In this document: positions 51,440 to 59,252 of the stretch, one piece after another | Position numbering within the stretch: the stretch's first letter is position 1 | Layout of the letters: each line of letters starts with the position of its first letter | NCBI GenBank assembly: GCA_038405435.1 | Contig: JBBYHZ010000002.1 | Reading direction: 5' to 3' (one strand) | DNA length: 64,000 nt | Source: Dryocola clanedunensis_A | Lineage (GTDB): Bacteria > Pseudomonadota > Gammaproteobacteria > Enterobacterales > Enterobacteriaceae | Notes under the pieces: model-generated | The model's input: the letters and a program-made list of their open reading frames with translations, nothing else | The model's database searches: none | Told to the model about the DNA's origin: nothing | Program-made: the position numbers and the translations under genes

Positions 51440-52744
51440 GTGGCAAAAACTTTACTGCGCAGCGGCAGCCTTGATGACTTTCTGGCGCTGGGCGAAAACG
51501 GACAGGCGGTGTTTGACTCGGCGCTGCAGATACGCGAAACCCTGCGCCTGCGTAAACAGCATGCGGTGGCGGACAGCCTTGCTATCCCCCAGCCGAACGA
51601 CGAGGGCGATCGCGTTGACTGGTATGCGCCGCTCGAGGGCAGCGTGCTGAGCTGGGCCGCCGCCAGCGACGAGCAGCGTAAAAAAGCGCTGCGCTATCTG
51701 GATAACGGCCTGGCGAATATCGCTACGCTCATTCAGCGCTGCCAGCAGGCGGAGAAAACGGCCATTCAGCTGTTTGGCTCGCTGCTCTCCAGCGCTTTGC
51801 AGTTCCCCGGCAGCCAGCATGTTTATCTGGTTGACGGCAAACCGGTTATCACTTTCTGGGGCTTTGTGAATCTTAATCAGGGCGCGCGTGATGACGTGCT
51901 GGACTGCCTGCGCGCGGCTGAATCCCATGAGCCGGTTATCGAATTTATTCCCGAGCCTGATTTACCAGAAACTGCTCCCGCTCCCGCCCAAATAAGCTCC
52001 CCGGACGAGCCGCTGGTTTATTCCCTGCCGATGCAGGCTGCTCCTGCCCCCGTTATCGTTCAGGAAGAGCCCGAAGCGCTACCGGCTGCGAAACCTAAAT
52101 CCCGCTTATGGATGCTACCTGCCGCCGCAGCAGCGCTGGTTTTGATGGCGGCTCCCGTTGCCTGGAACTATTTATCGACCCCGGAAGCAAAACCTTTTGC
52201 GTCGGTAAAAGCTGAGCCTGCACCCATTGCGCCTGCCGCGATCAAAACCGTCGATCAACCCATTCCGCAGTCCACGCTGCCGCTGGCCCATGCCAACGTG
52301 GTTGCCGCCCCCGCTCCGGAACCTGAGGCAGCACCAGTACCCGCTCCCGCTTCTGCCGCTAAGAATGCCCTGATGCTCCCGGCGGAGGCGCTGAAAATTG
52401 GTTCGACGAAATTCCTTAACGGCTCCTGGCGCGTGACCATCGATGCCAGTAACCCGATCACCGGTAAACCTCCGGTGCTGCGCTATCAGATTACGGATAA
52501 CAAAGGCAGCGCGCGGCTGGTTCATGGCGATAACATCAGCTGCAAAGTGGCGGTGTTCTCCGGCCTGCACAGCAACGGCGTGCTGATGATTAAAACCCGT
52601 GGCAGCGCGCGCTGTAGCGACGGCTCCCGCTATCCGATGCCGGAAATCTCCTGCAGACCCGGCGATAACGGCGTGGCCCAGTGCAGCGGACGCTACGCGG
52701 GCGACACCGTGGTGCCGTTGACGTTTAAGAAAGTGAGTGACTGA
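51440..52744 (+). CDS. srfA: SrfA, bitopic membrane protein of the srfABC operon
   Basis: Protein of 434 residues named after an SsrB-regulated factor family in Salmonella. Residues 1-165 form a cytosolic domain, 166-222 a proline/alanine-rich linker, 223-245 a single transmembrane segment (LWMLPAAAAALVLMAAPVAWNYL, 223-245), 246-310 a second Ala/Pro linker, and 311-434 a C-terminal domain with four cysteines (368, 392, 405, 415). The start is GTG 51440: the frame has a stop seven codons upstream and no other start. A purine-rich AAGGAG lies about 22 bases before it, which is rather far. Confidence 0.85.
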   Translation: MAKTLLRSGSLDDFLALGENGQAVFDSALQIRETLRLRKQHAVADSLAIPQPNDEGDRVDWYAPLEGSVLSWAAASDEQRKKALRYLDNGLANIATLIQRCQQAEKTAIQLFGSLLSSALQFPGSQHVYLVDGKPVITFWGFVNLNQGARDDVLDCLRAAESHEPVIEFIPEPDLPETAPAPAQISSPDEPLVYSLPMQAAPAPVIVQEEPEALPAAKPKSRLWMLPAAAAALVLMAAPVAWNYLSTPEAKPFASVKAEPAPIAPAAIKTVDQPIPQSTLPLAHANVVAAPAPEPEAAPVPAPASAAKNALMLPAEALKIGSTKFLNGSWRVTIDASNPITGKPPVLRYQITDNKGSARLVHGDNISCKVAVFSGLHSNGVLMIKTRGSARCSDGSRYPMPEISCRPGDNGVAQCSGRYAGDTVVPLTFKKVSD

Positions 52745-52746
52745 CC

Positions 52747-55719
52747 ATGCTTGCCAACCTGTTCCACTACAAACCGGGCGTGACGCTTATTAAGGACAGC
52801 GGCATTCAGCTGCTGGACTTTGGTCTTGCCCCTCAGCCAGACGCCCCGCACACCGGGCGCTTCGTGCGTAAGACCGCCAATGGCCCGCTGCTGCGCCTCG
52901 ATTACGATATCGTCCCCGGTAAGTTCACGCTGCCGGAAGGCCAGGGCGGCTCGCCGGAGGTGGTGAAGCCTGAAAGCACCGTTACCCTCGGCCATTCGCT
53001 GAAGGTGATGGATAAAACCTGGCTGCCGCTGCCGTTTGGCCGCTTCAACCCGCCGCGCACCTTCGTTGGCGGGCCGGATAACTGGGCGCGCGTGCAGATC
53101 CGCCTTCTTGACGAGCCAGACTCTGCGGGCAACACGGTACGAATAAGCATTGCGCTGGATACAAAAATCTACGCGGATGATCACCCTGCCGCGCATCTTG
53201 CCCCCACGCAGAACGACGTGCGCAACGGCGCCCGCTTCGCGCTGGCCTGGCAGAACCATGAGATCCACGATTTCCTCGACCAGACCTGGGTAGACGGCTG
53301 GCTGCGCGAGGTGTTCACCCAGTTCGTCTCGCGCCACGAATCCCGCACCGAGCGTGAAATCGTCAGCGCGATGAAGATGTTCGAGTACCAGGCGCACTAT
53401 CTCAATATTCTGGAAATGCTCGGCGCGCAGCTCTCCGTGCCGGAAGTGAAAATTGTCACCGCCACTCTGCAAGCTCCTGCTATCCCTGTGGACCTGGTGC
53501 TCGACGTTGGCAACACCCATACCTGCGGCGTGCTGATTGAAGATCATGGCGAAGCCAACGATGGCCTGCGCCAGACCGCCGAGCTGCAAATCCGCTCCCT
53601 GAGCGAACCGCAGTTTATTAACGAGGCAATGTTCACCAGCCGCCTTGAGTTTTCCGAAGCCAGATTCGGCAAGCAGCACTTCTCGGTGGAGAGCGGGCGC
53701 GATGACGCCTTCGTCTGGCCTTCTATCGCCCGCGTGGGGGCCGAGGCCCGCCGTATGGCGAGCGTGCGCCTGGGGACGGAAGGCGCCAGCGGTATCTCCA
53801 GCCCGCGCCGCTACCTGTGGGACGAAACCCCGGCGAGCCAGGACTGGCGCTTCAGCCAGATGGGCATCAAAACCCAGCGCGAACCCCTCGCCACCGCCTT
53901 CCCGCTGATGAACCTGATGAACGACGACGGCCAGCCGCTTTACGATCTGCCGATGGACGAGCGCCTGCCGGTCTTCTCGCCGCAGTACAGCCGCAGTTCG
54001 CTGATGACGCTGATGCTCTGCGAGCTGCTCGCCCAGGCGCTGATGCAGATCAACAGCGTCGGCTCGCGCCAGAGCATGGGGCACCTGAACGCGCCCCGGC
54101 AGCTGCGCAATCTTATTCTTACCCTGCCATCCGCCATGCCAAAGCAGGAGCGTGAACTCTTCCGCCAGCGCATGCGCGAGGCCGTCGGCCTGGTGTGGAA
54201 AGCGATGGAGTGGCACCCGGCGGATGAGGGCTTTACCAGCGAGCGCGATAAGCAGAAGAGCGTTGTCCCGGTCCCGCAGGTCCATATGGAATGGGACGAG
54301 GCGACCTGCGGCCAGCTCGTCTGGCTGTATAACGAAGCCATCGTCAACTACGCCGGGCAAAGCGGCGCCTTCTTTAAGCGCCTCGCCCGGCCTGACCGCC
54401 AGCTTAGCGAAGATGAGCCTGCGGGCAGGACGCTGCGCGTTGCCTCTATTGATATCGGTGGCGGCACGACGGACATGGCTATCACCCAGTATCAGCTGGA
54501 TGACGGCGTGGGCAGCAACGTCAAGATCGCTCCGCGCCTGCTGTTCCGCGAAGGTTTTAAAGTCGCGGGTGACGATATTCTTCTGGATGTCATTCAGCGC
54601 TGCGTGCTGCCAGCTTTACAGGTGCAGATTCATAAGGCGGGCGTGGCGGATGTGACCGGGCTGATGACCACGCTGTTTGGCGAGTCGGGCCGCATGGATA
54701 CGCGCGGCACCCTGCGCCAGCAGACTGCCCTGCAGCTGTTTATTCCGCTGGGCCATGCGGTGCTGGATTTCTGGGAAAACAGCGATCCTGACGATCGCCT
54801 TGCAACGCTGGAAGCCACCTTCGGCCAACTGCTAGCCCAGCGGCCAACGGATAACGTCATTAATTACGTTCAGCAGGCCGTACAGCACGCGCTGCCAGCC
54901 GACGCGCCGCAGTTTGACCTGTTCAGCGTACCGATCCAGGTCGAGCTCTCTTCGTTACAGGAAGCGCTGATGGCCGGGCAGTTCACGCTCACCGCGCCGC
55001 TTCAGGCCCTGTGTGAAGTTATCAGCCACTACTGCTGCGATGTCCTGCTGATTACCGGCCGCCCGGCCTGCCTTCCGGGCGTGCAGGCGCTGCTTCGCCA
55101 CCTGCAGCCGGTGCCGGTTAACCGCATCGTCTGGCTCGATAGCTACCAGACGCACGAGTGGTATCCGTTCAGCCAGCAGGGGCGCATCGGCAATCCGAAA
55201 TCCACCGCCGCCGTCGGCGCTATGCTGTGCAGCCTGGCGATGGACCTGCGCCTGCCGGGCTTTAATTTCAAAGCCAGCGATATCCAGGCGTACTCGACCA
55301 TTCGCCATCTGGGCATGCTCGACGGCAACAACGTGCTGAGCGATGAAAACGTCTGGTACAGCGATATCGATCTGGATAACCCGAAAGCAACCCTGGATAC
55401 CCGCCTGCACTTCCCGCTGCGCGGTAACGCCTGCCTGGGCTTCCGCCAGCTGGATAATGCGCGCTGGCCCGCAACGCCGCTGTATACCCTGGCGATTAAC
55501 TCGGCCTCGCTTGCCAAATCTATCGCCGGAGACGGCGTCTTAAACGTGCGCTTACAGCAAACCCGCGATGCGGACGCCTTTGTATTAGCCGAAGCCTGGC
55601 TGCAGGACGGCAGCAAAGTGCCGCTCAGCCAGCTGAGCTTCAAACTCAACACGCTCGCCGGCAGCTACAGCGGCGCGAGCCACTACTGGATCGACAGCGG
55701 GAGCGTCTACCAAAAATGA
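52747..55719 (+). CDS. srfB: SrfB, actin/Hsp70-fold ATPase
   Basis: Protein of 990 residues. All three nucleotide-binding motifs of the ASKHA fold are present: phosphate-1 loop D253 in LVLDVGNTHTCG, phosphate-2 loop D569 in ASIDIGGGTTDMAI, and the adenosine motif near residue 769 (LLITGRPACLPGVQALL). The first ~250 residues are a separate domain without a recognised family. No signal or membrane segment, so cytosolic. Two bases after srfA and overlapping srfC by four. Chaperone-like or filament-forming behaviour is possible; neither is proven. Confidence 0.85.
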   Translation: MLANLFHYKPGVTLIKDSGIQLLDFGLAPQPDAPHTGRFVRKTANGPLLRLDYDIVPGKFTLPEGQGGSPEVVKPESTVTLGHSLKVMDKTWLPLPFGRFNPPRTFVGGPDNWARVQIRLLDEPDSAGNTVRISIALDTKIYADDHPAAHLAPTQNDVRNGARFALAWQNHEIHDFLDQTWVDGWLREVFTQFVSRHESRTEREIVSAMKMFEYQAHYLNILEMLGAQLSVPEVKIVTATLQAPAIPVDLVLDVGNTHTCGVLIEDHGEANDGLRQTAELQIRSLSEPQFINEAMFTSRLEFSEARFGKQHFSVESGRDDAFVWPSIARVGAEARRMASVRLGTEGASGISSPRRYLWDETPASQDWRFSQMGIKTQREPLATAFPLMNLMNDDGQPLYDLPMDERLPVFSPQYSRSSLMTLMLCELLAQALMQINSVGSRQSMGHLNAPRQLRNLILTLPSAMPKQERELFRQRMREAVGLVWKAMEWHPADEGFTSERDKQKSVVPVPQVHMEWDEATCGQLVWLYNEAIVNYAGQSGAFFKRLARPDRQLSEDEPAGRTLRVASIDIGGGTTDMAITQYQLDDGVGSNVKIAPRLLFREGFKVAGDDILLDVIQRCVLPALQVQIHKAGVADVTGLMTTLFGESGRMDTRGTLRQQTALQLFIPLGHAVLDFWENSDPDDRLATLEATFGQLLAQRPTDNVINYVQQAVQHALPADAPQFDLFSVPIQVELSSLQEALMAGQFTLTAPLQALCEVISHYCCDVLLITGRPACLPGVQALLRHLQPVPVNRIVWLDSYQTHEWYPFSQQGRIGNPKSTAAVGAMLCSLAMDLRLPGFNFKASDIQAYSTIRHLGMLDGNNVLSDENVWYSDIDLDNPKATLDTRLHFPLRGNACLGFRQLDNARWPATPLYTLAINSASLAKSIAGDGVLNVRLQQTRDADAFVLAEAWLQDGSKVPLSQLSFKLNTLAGSYSGASHYWIDSGSVYQK

Positions 55720-57857
55720 ATACCACCCCCGTACTGCCAGAGCTGGTGAACTGGGTGCAGAATACCCGCCCGCACGCCCCGCTTTTAGAAAACGAGGCGG
55801 ACAGCCTGCTTGCCCGCCTTCTGCCGCTGCAGCGTCGCCAGCAGCAGCTGAATGCGGCGCAGCACGCGCCGCTGACATTAGGCCTCTACGGCCAGTCGCT
55901 GGCGGGTAAGCGGCACCTGCTGAGCGCGCTGCTGGGCAACCACGCAGGCCGCATTGAAGTTGAGCTTGGCGAGAAAACGCTGGATTACCTGACGCATATC
56001 GATCCCGGACACGCCGCGGCTTCGCTGGCCGTGCGTTTTACCCAGCGCCCGGCACCGTCCAGCGACAAGTTCCCGCTGCTGCTGACGCTGCCGGGCGAAG
56101 GCGATCTGACGCAGCGAATGATTCGCCAGTACCACTCGCGTCCGCAGCCGCGCGTCGCCCAGAGCAGCTCGATCGCCGCCCGCCTGGCCGAACTGCAGTC
56201 CCACCGCCAGGCGCGGAGCGTGCCGGGTATCAGCAGCCAGCAGATGGCCGATATCGCCCGCTGTTACCATGCGCAGCTGCGCCGCCAGCACCATCTGGAC
56301 GACGCGCTTTGGCAGCAGATGGCTGACCTGATCCCCTGGCTGACCACCGCCGACCGCGTTTCCCTGCTGGGGATGCTGTGGGGTGAGGACGCGCAGCTTA
56401 GCGCCCAGTGGCAGCATCTCAGCGAAACTCTGCATCATATCGGCGAGGCGCAGCAGTTTCTGGCCCCTGCCAGCCTGCTGGTCGACTCTTTCCTGCTGCC
56501 TGCCGAAGGTTTTCTGATCCCCGCAGCGCCGGATGAAACGGAACTCCAGGCCGATGTGTTGATCTGCCCGCTCCGGGGGGACGAAATCGGCTCGCCGGTC
56601 AGCCTGGCGCAGTCCGACCTGCTGGAACTTTGTGCGGAGGTCTGCCTGACGCTGTGTCATGCCCCCGCGCTACAGGGCGTGGATATCATTGATATTCCCG
56701 TTCGGCAGATTGACTATTATGCCGACCGTTTGCAGCCCGATACCCTGCTGGTCTGCAACGCTGCTGGCGATCGGGATGAGGTAAAAGCCATCGGCAAAAC
56801 GCTTTCCCGCTGGGTTGACGATATCCAGGGACCGCATGCCGCGCTTCCGGGGCTGATCTGGACGATAACGCCGCATGATGCACGCTTCACCAGCGGCGTC
56901 AGCGTGGACGACGGCGTGCAGCGCGTGGTAGGCCAGGCCGGAAAGCGCTGGGGAACCCTCCAGGCGCTGGACAGCCGCAATATGCAGCGTCTGCTGGAGT
57001 GGCTTTCTGACGCCGTCAGCGTCGTGCGCCGGAATAGCCGTCTGGCAGGGTTACAGGCCGAGCTGGATGCGAAAACTGCGGAGGTTTTCCACCGCTTCAC
57101 GGACGGTCATGACGTGGCCCCCGAAACGGCTCGTCTTCAGGCCGAAGGGCTGATTCGCGCCCTGCAGGCCAGCGCAGCTCTGCACGGCGAACTGCTGGCA
57201 AGCCTGGTGCCGGATCGCCACGCGCTGCAGCAGTGCTGGCTGCGCCATCACCATCAGCAGCAAAGCAAACCGGCCGGATTCGCGCTGGATATTAACCTGT
57301 TCGCCGACGATGACGTTGAGGCGCGCGGCCAGGCTGCGGCGACCAGCTATGCGCTGGCAGTTCATCAGCTGTGGGTTGCCCACCTGCGCGGGCCTGGTCA
57401 ACGGGCCGGAGCGGCTCAGCGGCTGGGGCTGGACGCCAGCCAGCTGCGGGCGCTGTGCGAACTGCTGATTGCCACCGGCTACCGGCTCGGTCTGCCGGAT
57501 CTTCTGGAAGAGATGCTGGCATCCGGCGACGGCAGCATGGCGCAGGAGATCACCTGTGCGGCAGGCGTGCTGGGAGATTTTGTTAACTGGCTCGGTTACG
57601 CCAGCGCTGCGCAGGAAAACCGACCGGCAAGCCGCGTGAACAAAGGTGCGAAGGTGTTTTCACCGGCGGTGCAGGCCAGGGCGGCTACGCGTCTCACGCA
57701 GCTGGGGGAAACGCCAGTCCGCGGCAACGCCAGCTACGTTTATGACTGGCTGGTCGCCCTGTACGCTCGGGCAGTGGAGAACATCGACTATCGCCACCCG
57801 CACGACGTCAGCGAAGATCATCGGGCAAAACTGCGCGGGCTGCTGGCGAAAATTTAA
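55716..57857 (+). CDS. srfC: SrfC, P-loop NTPase-like protein with a variant Walker A
   Basis: Protein of 713 residues. LGLYGQSLAGKRHLLSALLG near residues 55-74 reads as a Walker A loop but has Arg (R66) in place of the Ser/Thr after the Lys (K65). A G3-like segment VDIIDIPVRQ follows near 322-331 and a possible G4 segment VCNAAGDRDE later. The remainder is helix-rich. Dynamin-like or GTPase-like ancestry is plausible. Third gene of the srfABC operon with ATGA overlap to srfB; no membrane segment seen. Confidence 0.82.
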   Translation: MNTTPVLPELVNWVQNTRPHAPLLENEADSLLARLLPLQRRQQQLNAAQHAPLTLGLYGQSLAGKRHLLSALLGNHAGRIEVELGEKTLDYLTHIDPGHAAASLAVRFTQRPAPSSDKFPLLLTLPGEGDLTQRMIRQYHSRPQPRVAQSSSIAARLAELQSHRQARSVPGISSQQMADIARCYHAQLRRQHHLDDALWQQMADLIPWLTTADRVSLLGMLWGEDAQLSAQWQHLSETLHHIGEAQQFLAPASLLVDSFLLPAEGFLIPAAPDETELQADVLICPLRGDEIGSPVSLAQSDLLELCAEVCLTLCHAPALQGVDIIDIPVRQIDYYADRLQPDTLLVCNAAGDRDEVKAIGKTLSRWVDDIQGPHAALPGLIWTITPHDARFTSGVSVDDGVQRVVGQAGKRWGTLQALDSRNMQRLLEWLSDAVSVVRRNSRLAGLQAELDAKTAEVFHRFTDGHDVAPETARLQAEGLIRALQASAALHGELLASLVPDRHALQQCWLRHHHQQQSKPAGFALDINLFADDDVEARGQAAATSYALAVHQLWVAHLRGPGQRAGAAQRLGLDASQLRALCELLIATGYRLGLPDLLEEMLASGDGSMAQEITCAAGVLGDFVNWLGYASAAQENRPASRVNKGAKVFSPAVQARAATRLTQLGETPVRGNASYVYDWLVALYARAVENIDYRHPHDVSEDHRAKLRGLLAKI

Positions 57858-57872
57858 AGCAGGATAGCTACG

Positions 57873-57895
57873 GCGAGGGCAGAATCTGCCCTCGC
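57873..57895. terminator. Hairpin between convergent srfC and ynfC
   Basis: Perfect 11-base arms GCGAGGGCAGA/TCTGCCCTCGC around a single A, between the two stop codons; probably a bidirectional terminator without a clear T-run. Confidence 0.75.
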
Positions 57896-57898
57896 TTA

Positions 57899-58609
57899 TC
57901 AATAGTAATCAATCGTGTTTTTAATCGAGTAACGCGTGGTGGCGGGCGGAGTTACGCTGTCGTCGACGATATTCAGCTCGCAGGCGACCGGATTAAAGTG
58001 GTCGTCGTAATCACAGCTTTGCTTCGCCTGGGCGATGGCCTTGCCGTTTAGCGAGCTGGTCGCCGTGTAATCCAGCTTTTTTTTACTATCCGCGCCTGCT
58101 TTTGCCTCCACCGCAAGCGTGGAGTCTTTCGCGGTTGTGATTTTCCCCAGCGGGTAGCCATCCGGGTCATAGGTGTATTTCACAGAAACCTCTTTGCCGT
58201 GCGCGGCTACTACGAATCCGTTGTCATCGGTATCGTAGATAATCTGCGCGGCGGGCAGCTCGGCCAGCTGACATTTTCCCTGAAGCCTGACGCGCTTCTC
58301 CTGGCTGGTTGCATCAACGTAGTAGTTCGCATCCAGCACCAGCGACGCGCCGCTGTTCTCTTCCAGGTCGTGGAACTCCAGGGTGTCGAAACAGCCTTCC
58401 GCAGAAACCGATCCCGACACGCGCTTAACCACTTCGCCCTTTTCATTCATCAGCGTCTGGCTGAAGTCCTTTACCGGCCCGCGCAGCGGATCGAAATCAA
58501 ACTCGTTCGAGAAGCTCGCCATCTCCGGCGTGTAGCTCAGCGGCGTATCCGGCTTATCGCACCCTGCCAGGGTCGCGACCAGCGCGCTGAGAATGATGAT
58601 TTTCTTCAC
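57899..58609 (-). CDS. ynfC: Lipoprotein YnfC
   Basis: Lipoprotein of 236 residues with a lipobox (LVATLAGC, Cys at about residue 17) and the conserved TPEMASFSNEFDFDPLRGPVKDF block typical of YnfC. The start is GTG 58609: it gives the exact family length of 236 and the expected KKIIILS signal, whereas upstream ATGs are in the intergenic region and lack a lipobox distance. Likely inner leaflet/outer membrane envelope protein of unknown function. Confidence 0.9.
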   Translation of the reverse strand: MKKIIILSALVATLAGCDKPDTPLSYTPEMASFSNEFDFDPLRGPVKDFSQTLMNEKGEVVKRVSGSVSAEGCFDTLEFHDLEENSGASLVLDANYYVDATSQEKRVRLQGKCQLAELPAAQIIYDTDDNGFVVAAHGKEVSVKYTYDPDGYPLGKITTAKDSTLAVEAKAGADSKKKLDYTATSSLNGKAIAQAKQSCDYDDHFNPVACELNIVDDSVTPPATTRYSIKNTIDYY

Positions 58610-58718
58610 GTTAGTTCTGTTCCCGTTTTGAAATATCTCAACATGATATAAGCAAATACAAATATTTACAGCCGTTGGTCTATGATTATTGAACATCCTC
58701 AACATAAAGGAAGAGATG

Positions 58719-59024
58719 ATGAAGAAGTCAATCTGGCTGGCAGCTTTGGTGCTGATGACCGCAACTCCGGCGCTGGCGGCACAAGGCTCCTGCGATAAAG
58801 TTAAGGCCGACATTCAGCAGAAGATCATTAACAACGGTGTGCCGGAGTCAGGCTTTACCCTGACCATCGTGCCGAACGACCAGGCGGATAAACCTGACGC
58901 TCAGGTCGTTGGGCACTGCGCAAACGACACGCAAAAGATACTCTATAGCCGCACCGGCAGCGGCAACGACGCCGCTGAAAACGCAGCCACCCAGGATGCG
59001 CCACAGGCGGAACAACAGCAGTAA
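58719..59024 (+). CDS. ynfD: DUF1161-family periplasmic protein YnfD
   Basis: Secreted protein of 101 residues: signal peptide ends TPALAA, then the DUF1161 core QGSCDKVKADIQQKIINNGVP and VVGHCANDTQKILYSR. Two conserved cysteines can pair. Two adjacent ATGs (58716, 58719) occur; 58719 has AAGGAAGAG closer to ideal. Divergent from ynfC, as in E. coli. The C-terminal Q-rich tail (QQQ) is variable. Confidence 0.9.
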   Translation: MKKSIWLAALVLMTATPALAAQGSCDKVKADIQQKIINNGVPESGFTLTIVPNDQADKPDAQVVGHCANDTQKILYSRTGSGNDAAENAATQDAPQAEQQQ

Positions 59025-59030
59025 CCTTCG

Positions 59031-59052
59031 GGGCGCCATGTGCGCCCTTTTT
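59031..59052 (+). terminator. Intrinsic terminator of ynfD
   Basis: Stem GGGCGC/GCGCCC with a CATGT loop followed by TTTTT, directly after the ynfD stop. Confidence 0.9.
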
Positions 59053-59088
59053 CTTACCTGCAATTTCCCCTCCCCAATCGCTCCAAAA

Positions 59089-59137
59089 TTGACGGGTGTT
59101 AATAAGTCATACCCCCAAGTAAGTACAATTGCTTACA
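59089..59137 (+). promoter_or_regulatory. FNR-like class II promoter of ynfE
   Basis: TTGAC-GGGT-GTTAA (59089-59102) is a partial match to the FNR site TTGAT-N4-ATCAA. TACAAT (59124-59129) is a good -10 box, which puts the start near 59137 and the site centre at about -41.5, the class II position. E. coli ynfE is known to be FNR-activated. Inverted TACCCCC/GAGGGTA at 59110 and 59138 resemble but do not fit NarL heptamers. Confidence 0.6.
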
Positions 59138-59252
59138 GAGGGTATTATTTGTCTGATAATTAATTAGACATCTGCACGCCTCAGCAGCAATCAACGACAA
59201 AACAAAAACCTAAAATGACGGCCCTCTCAGGGAAAAAGTCATGGAGTGAGCT

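Noticed and set aside
51432..51650. ATG start at 51432 for srfA
   Set aside because: This ATG is in a different frame that ends after 72 codons; the srfA frame has only the GTG at 51440.
52693..54360. Long open frame of 555 codons on the minus strand over srfA/srfB
   Set aside because: It lies antisense to srfB, which has clear ASKHA motifs; the antisense frame is open because of high GC and codon bias and has no recognisable domain.
59110..59144. NarL/NarP heptamer pair before ynfE
   Set aside because: TACCCCC and TACCCTC deviate from TACYYMT at the last positions and the spacing is not 7-2-7.
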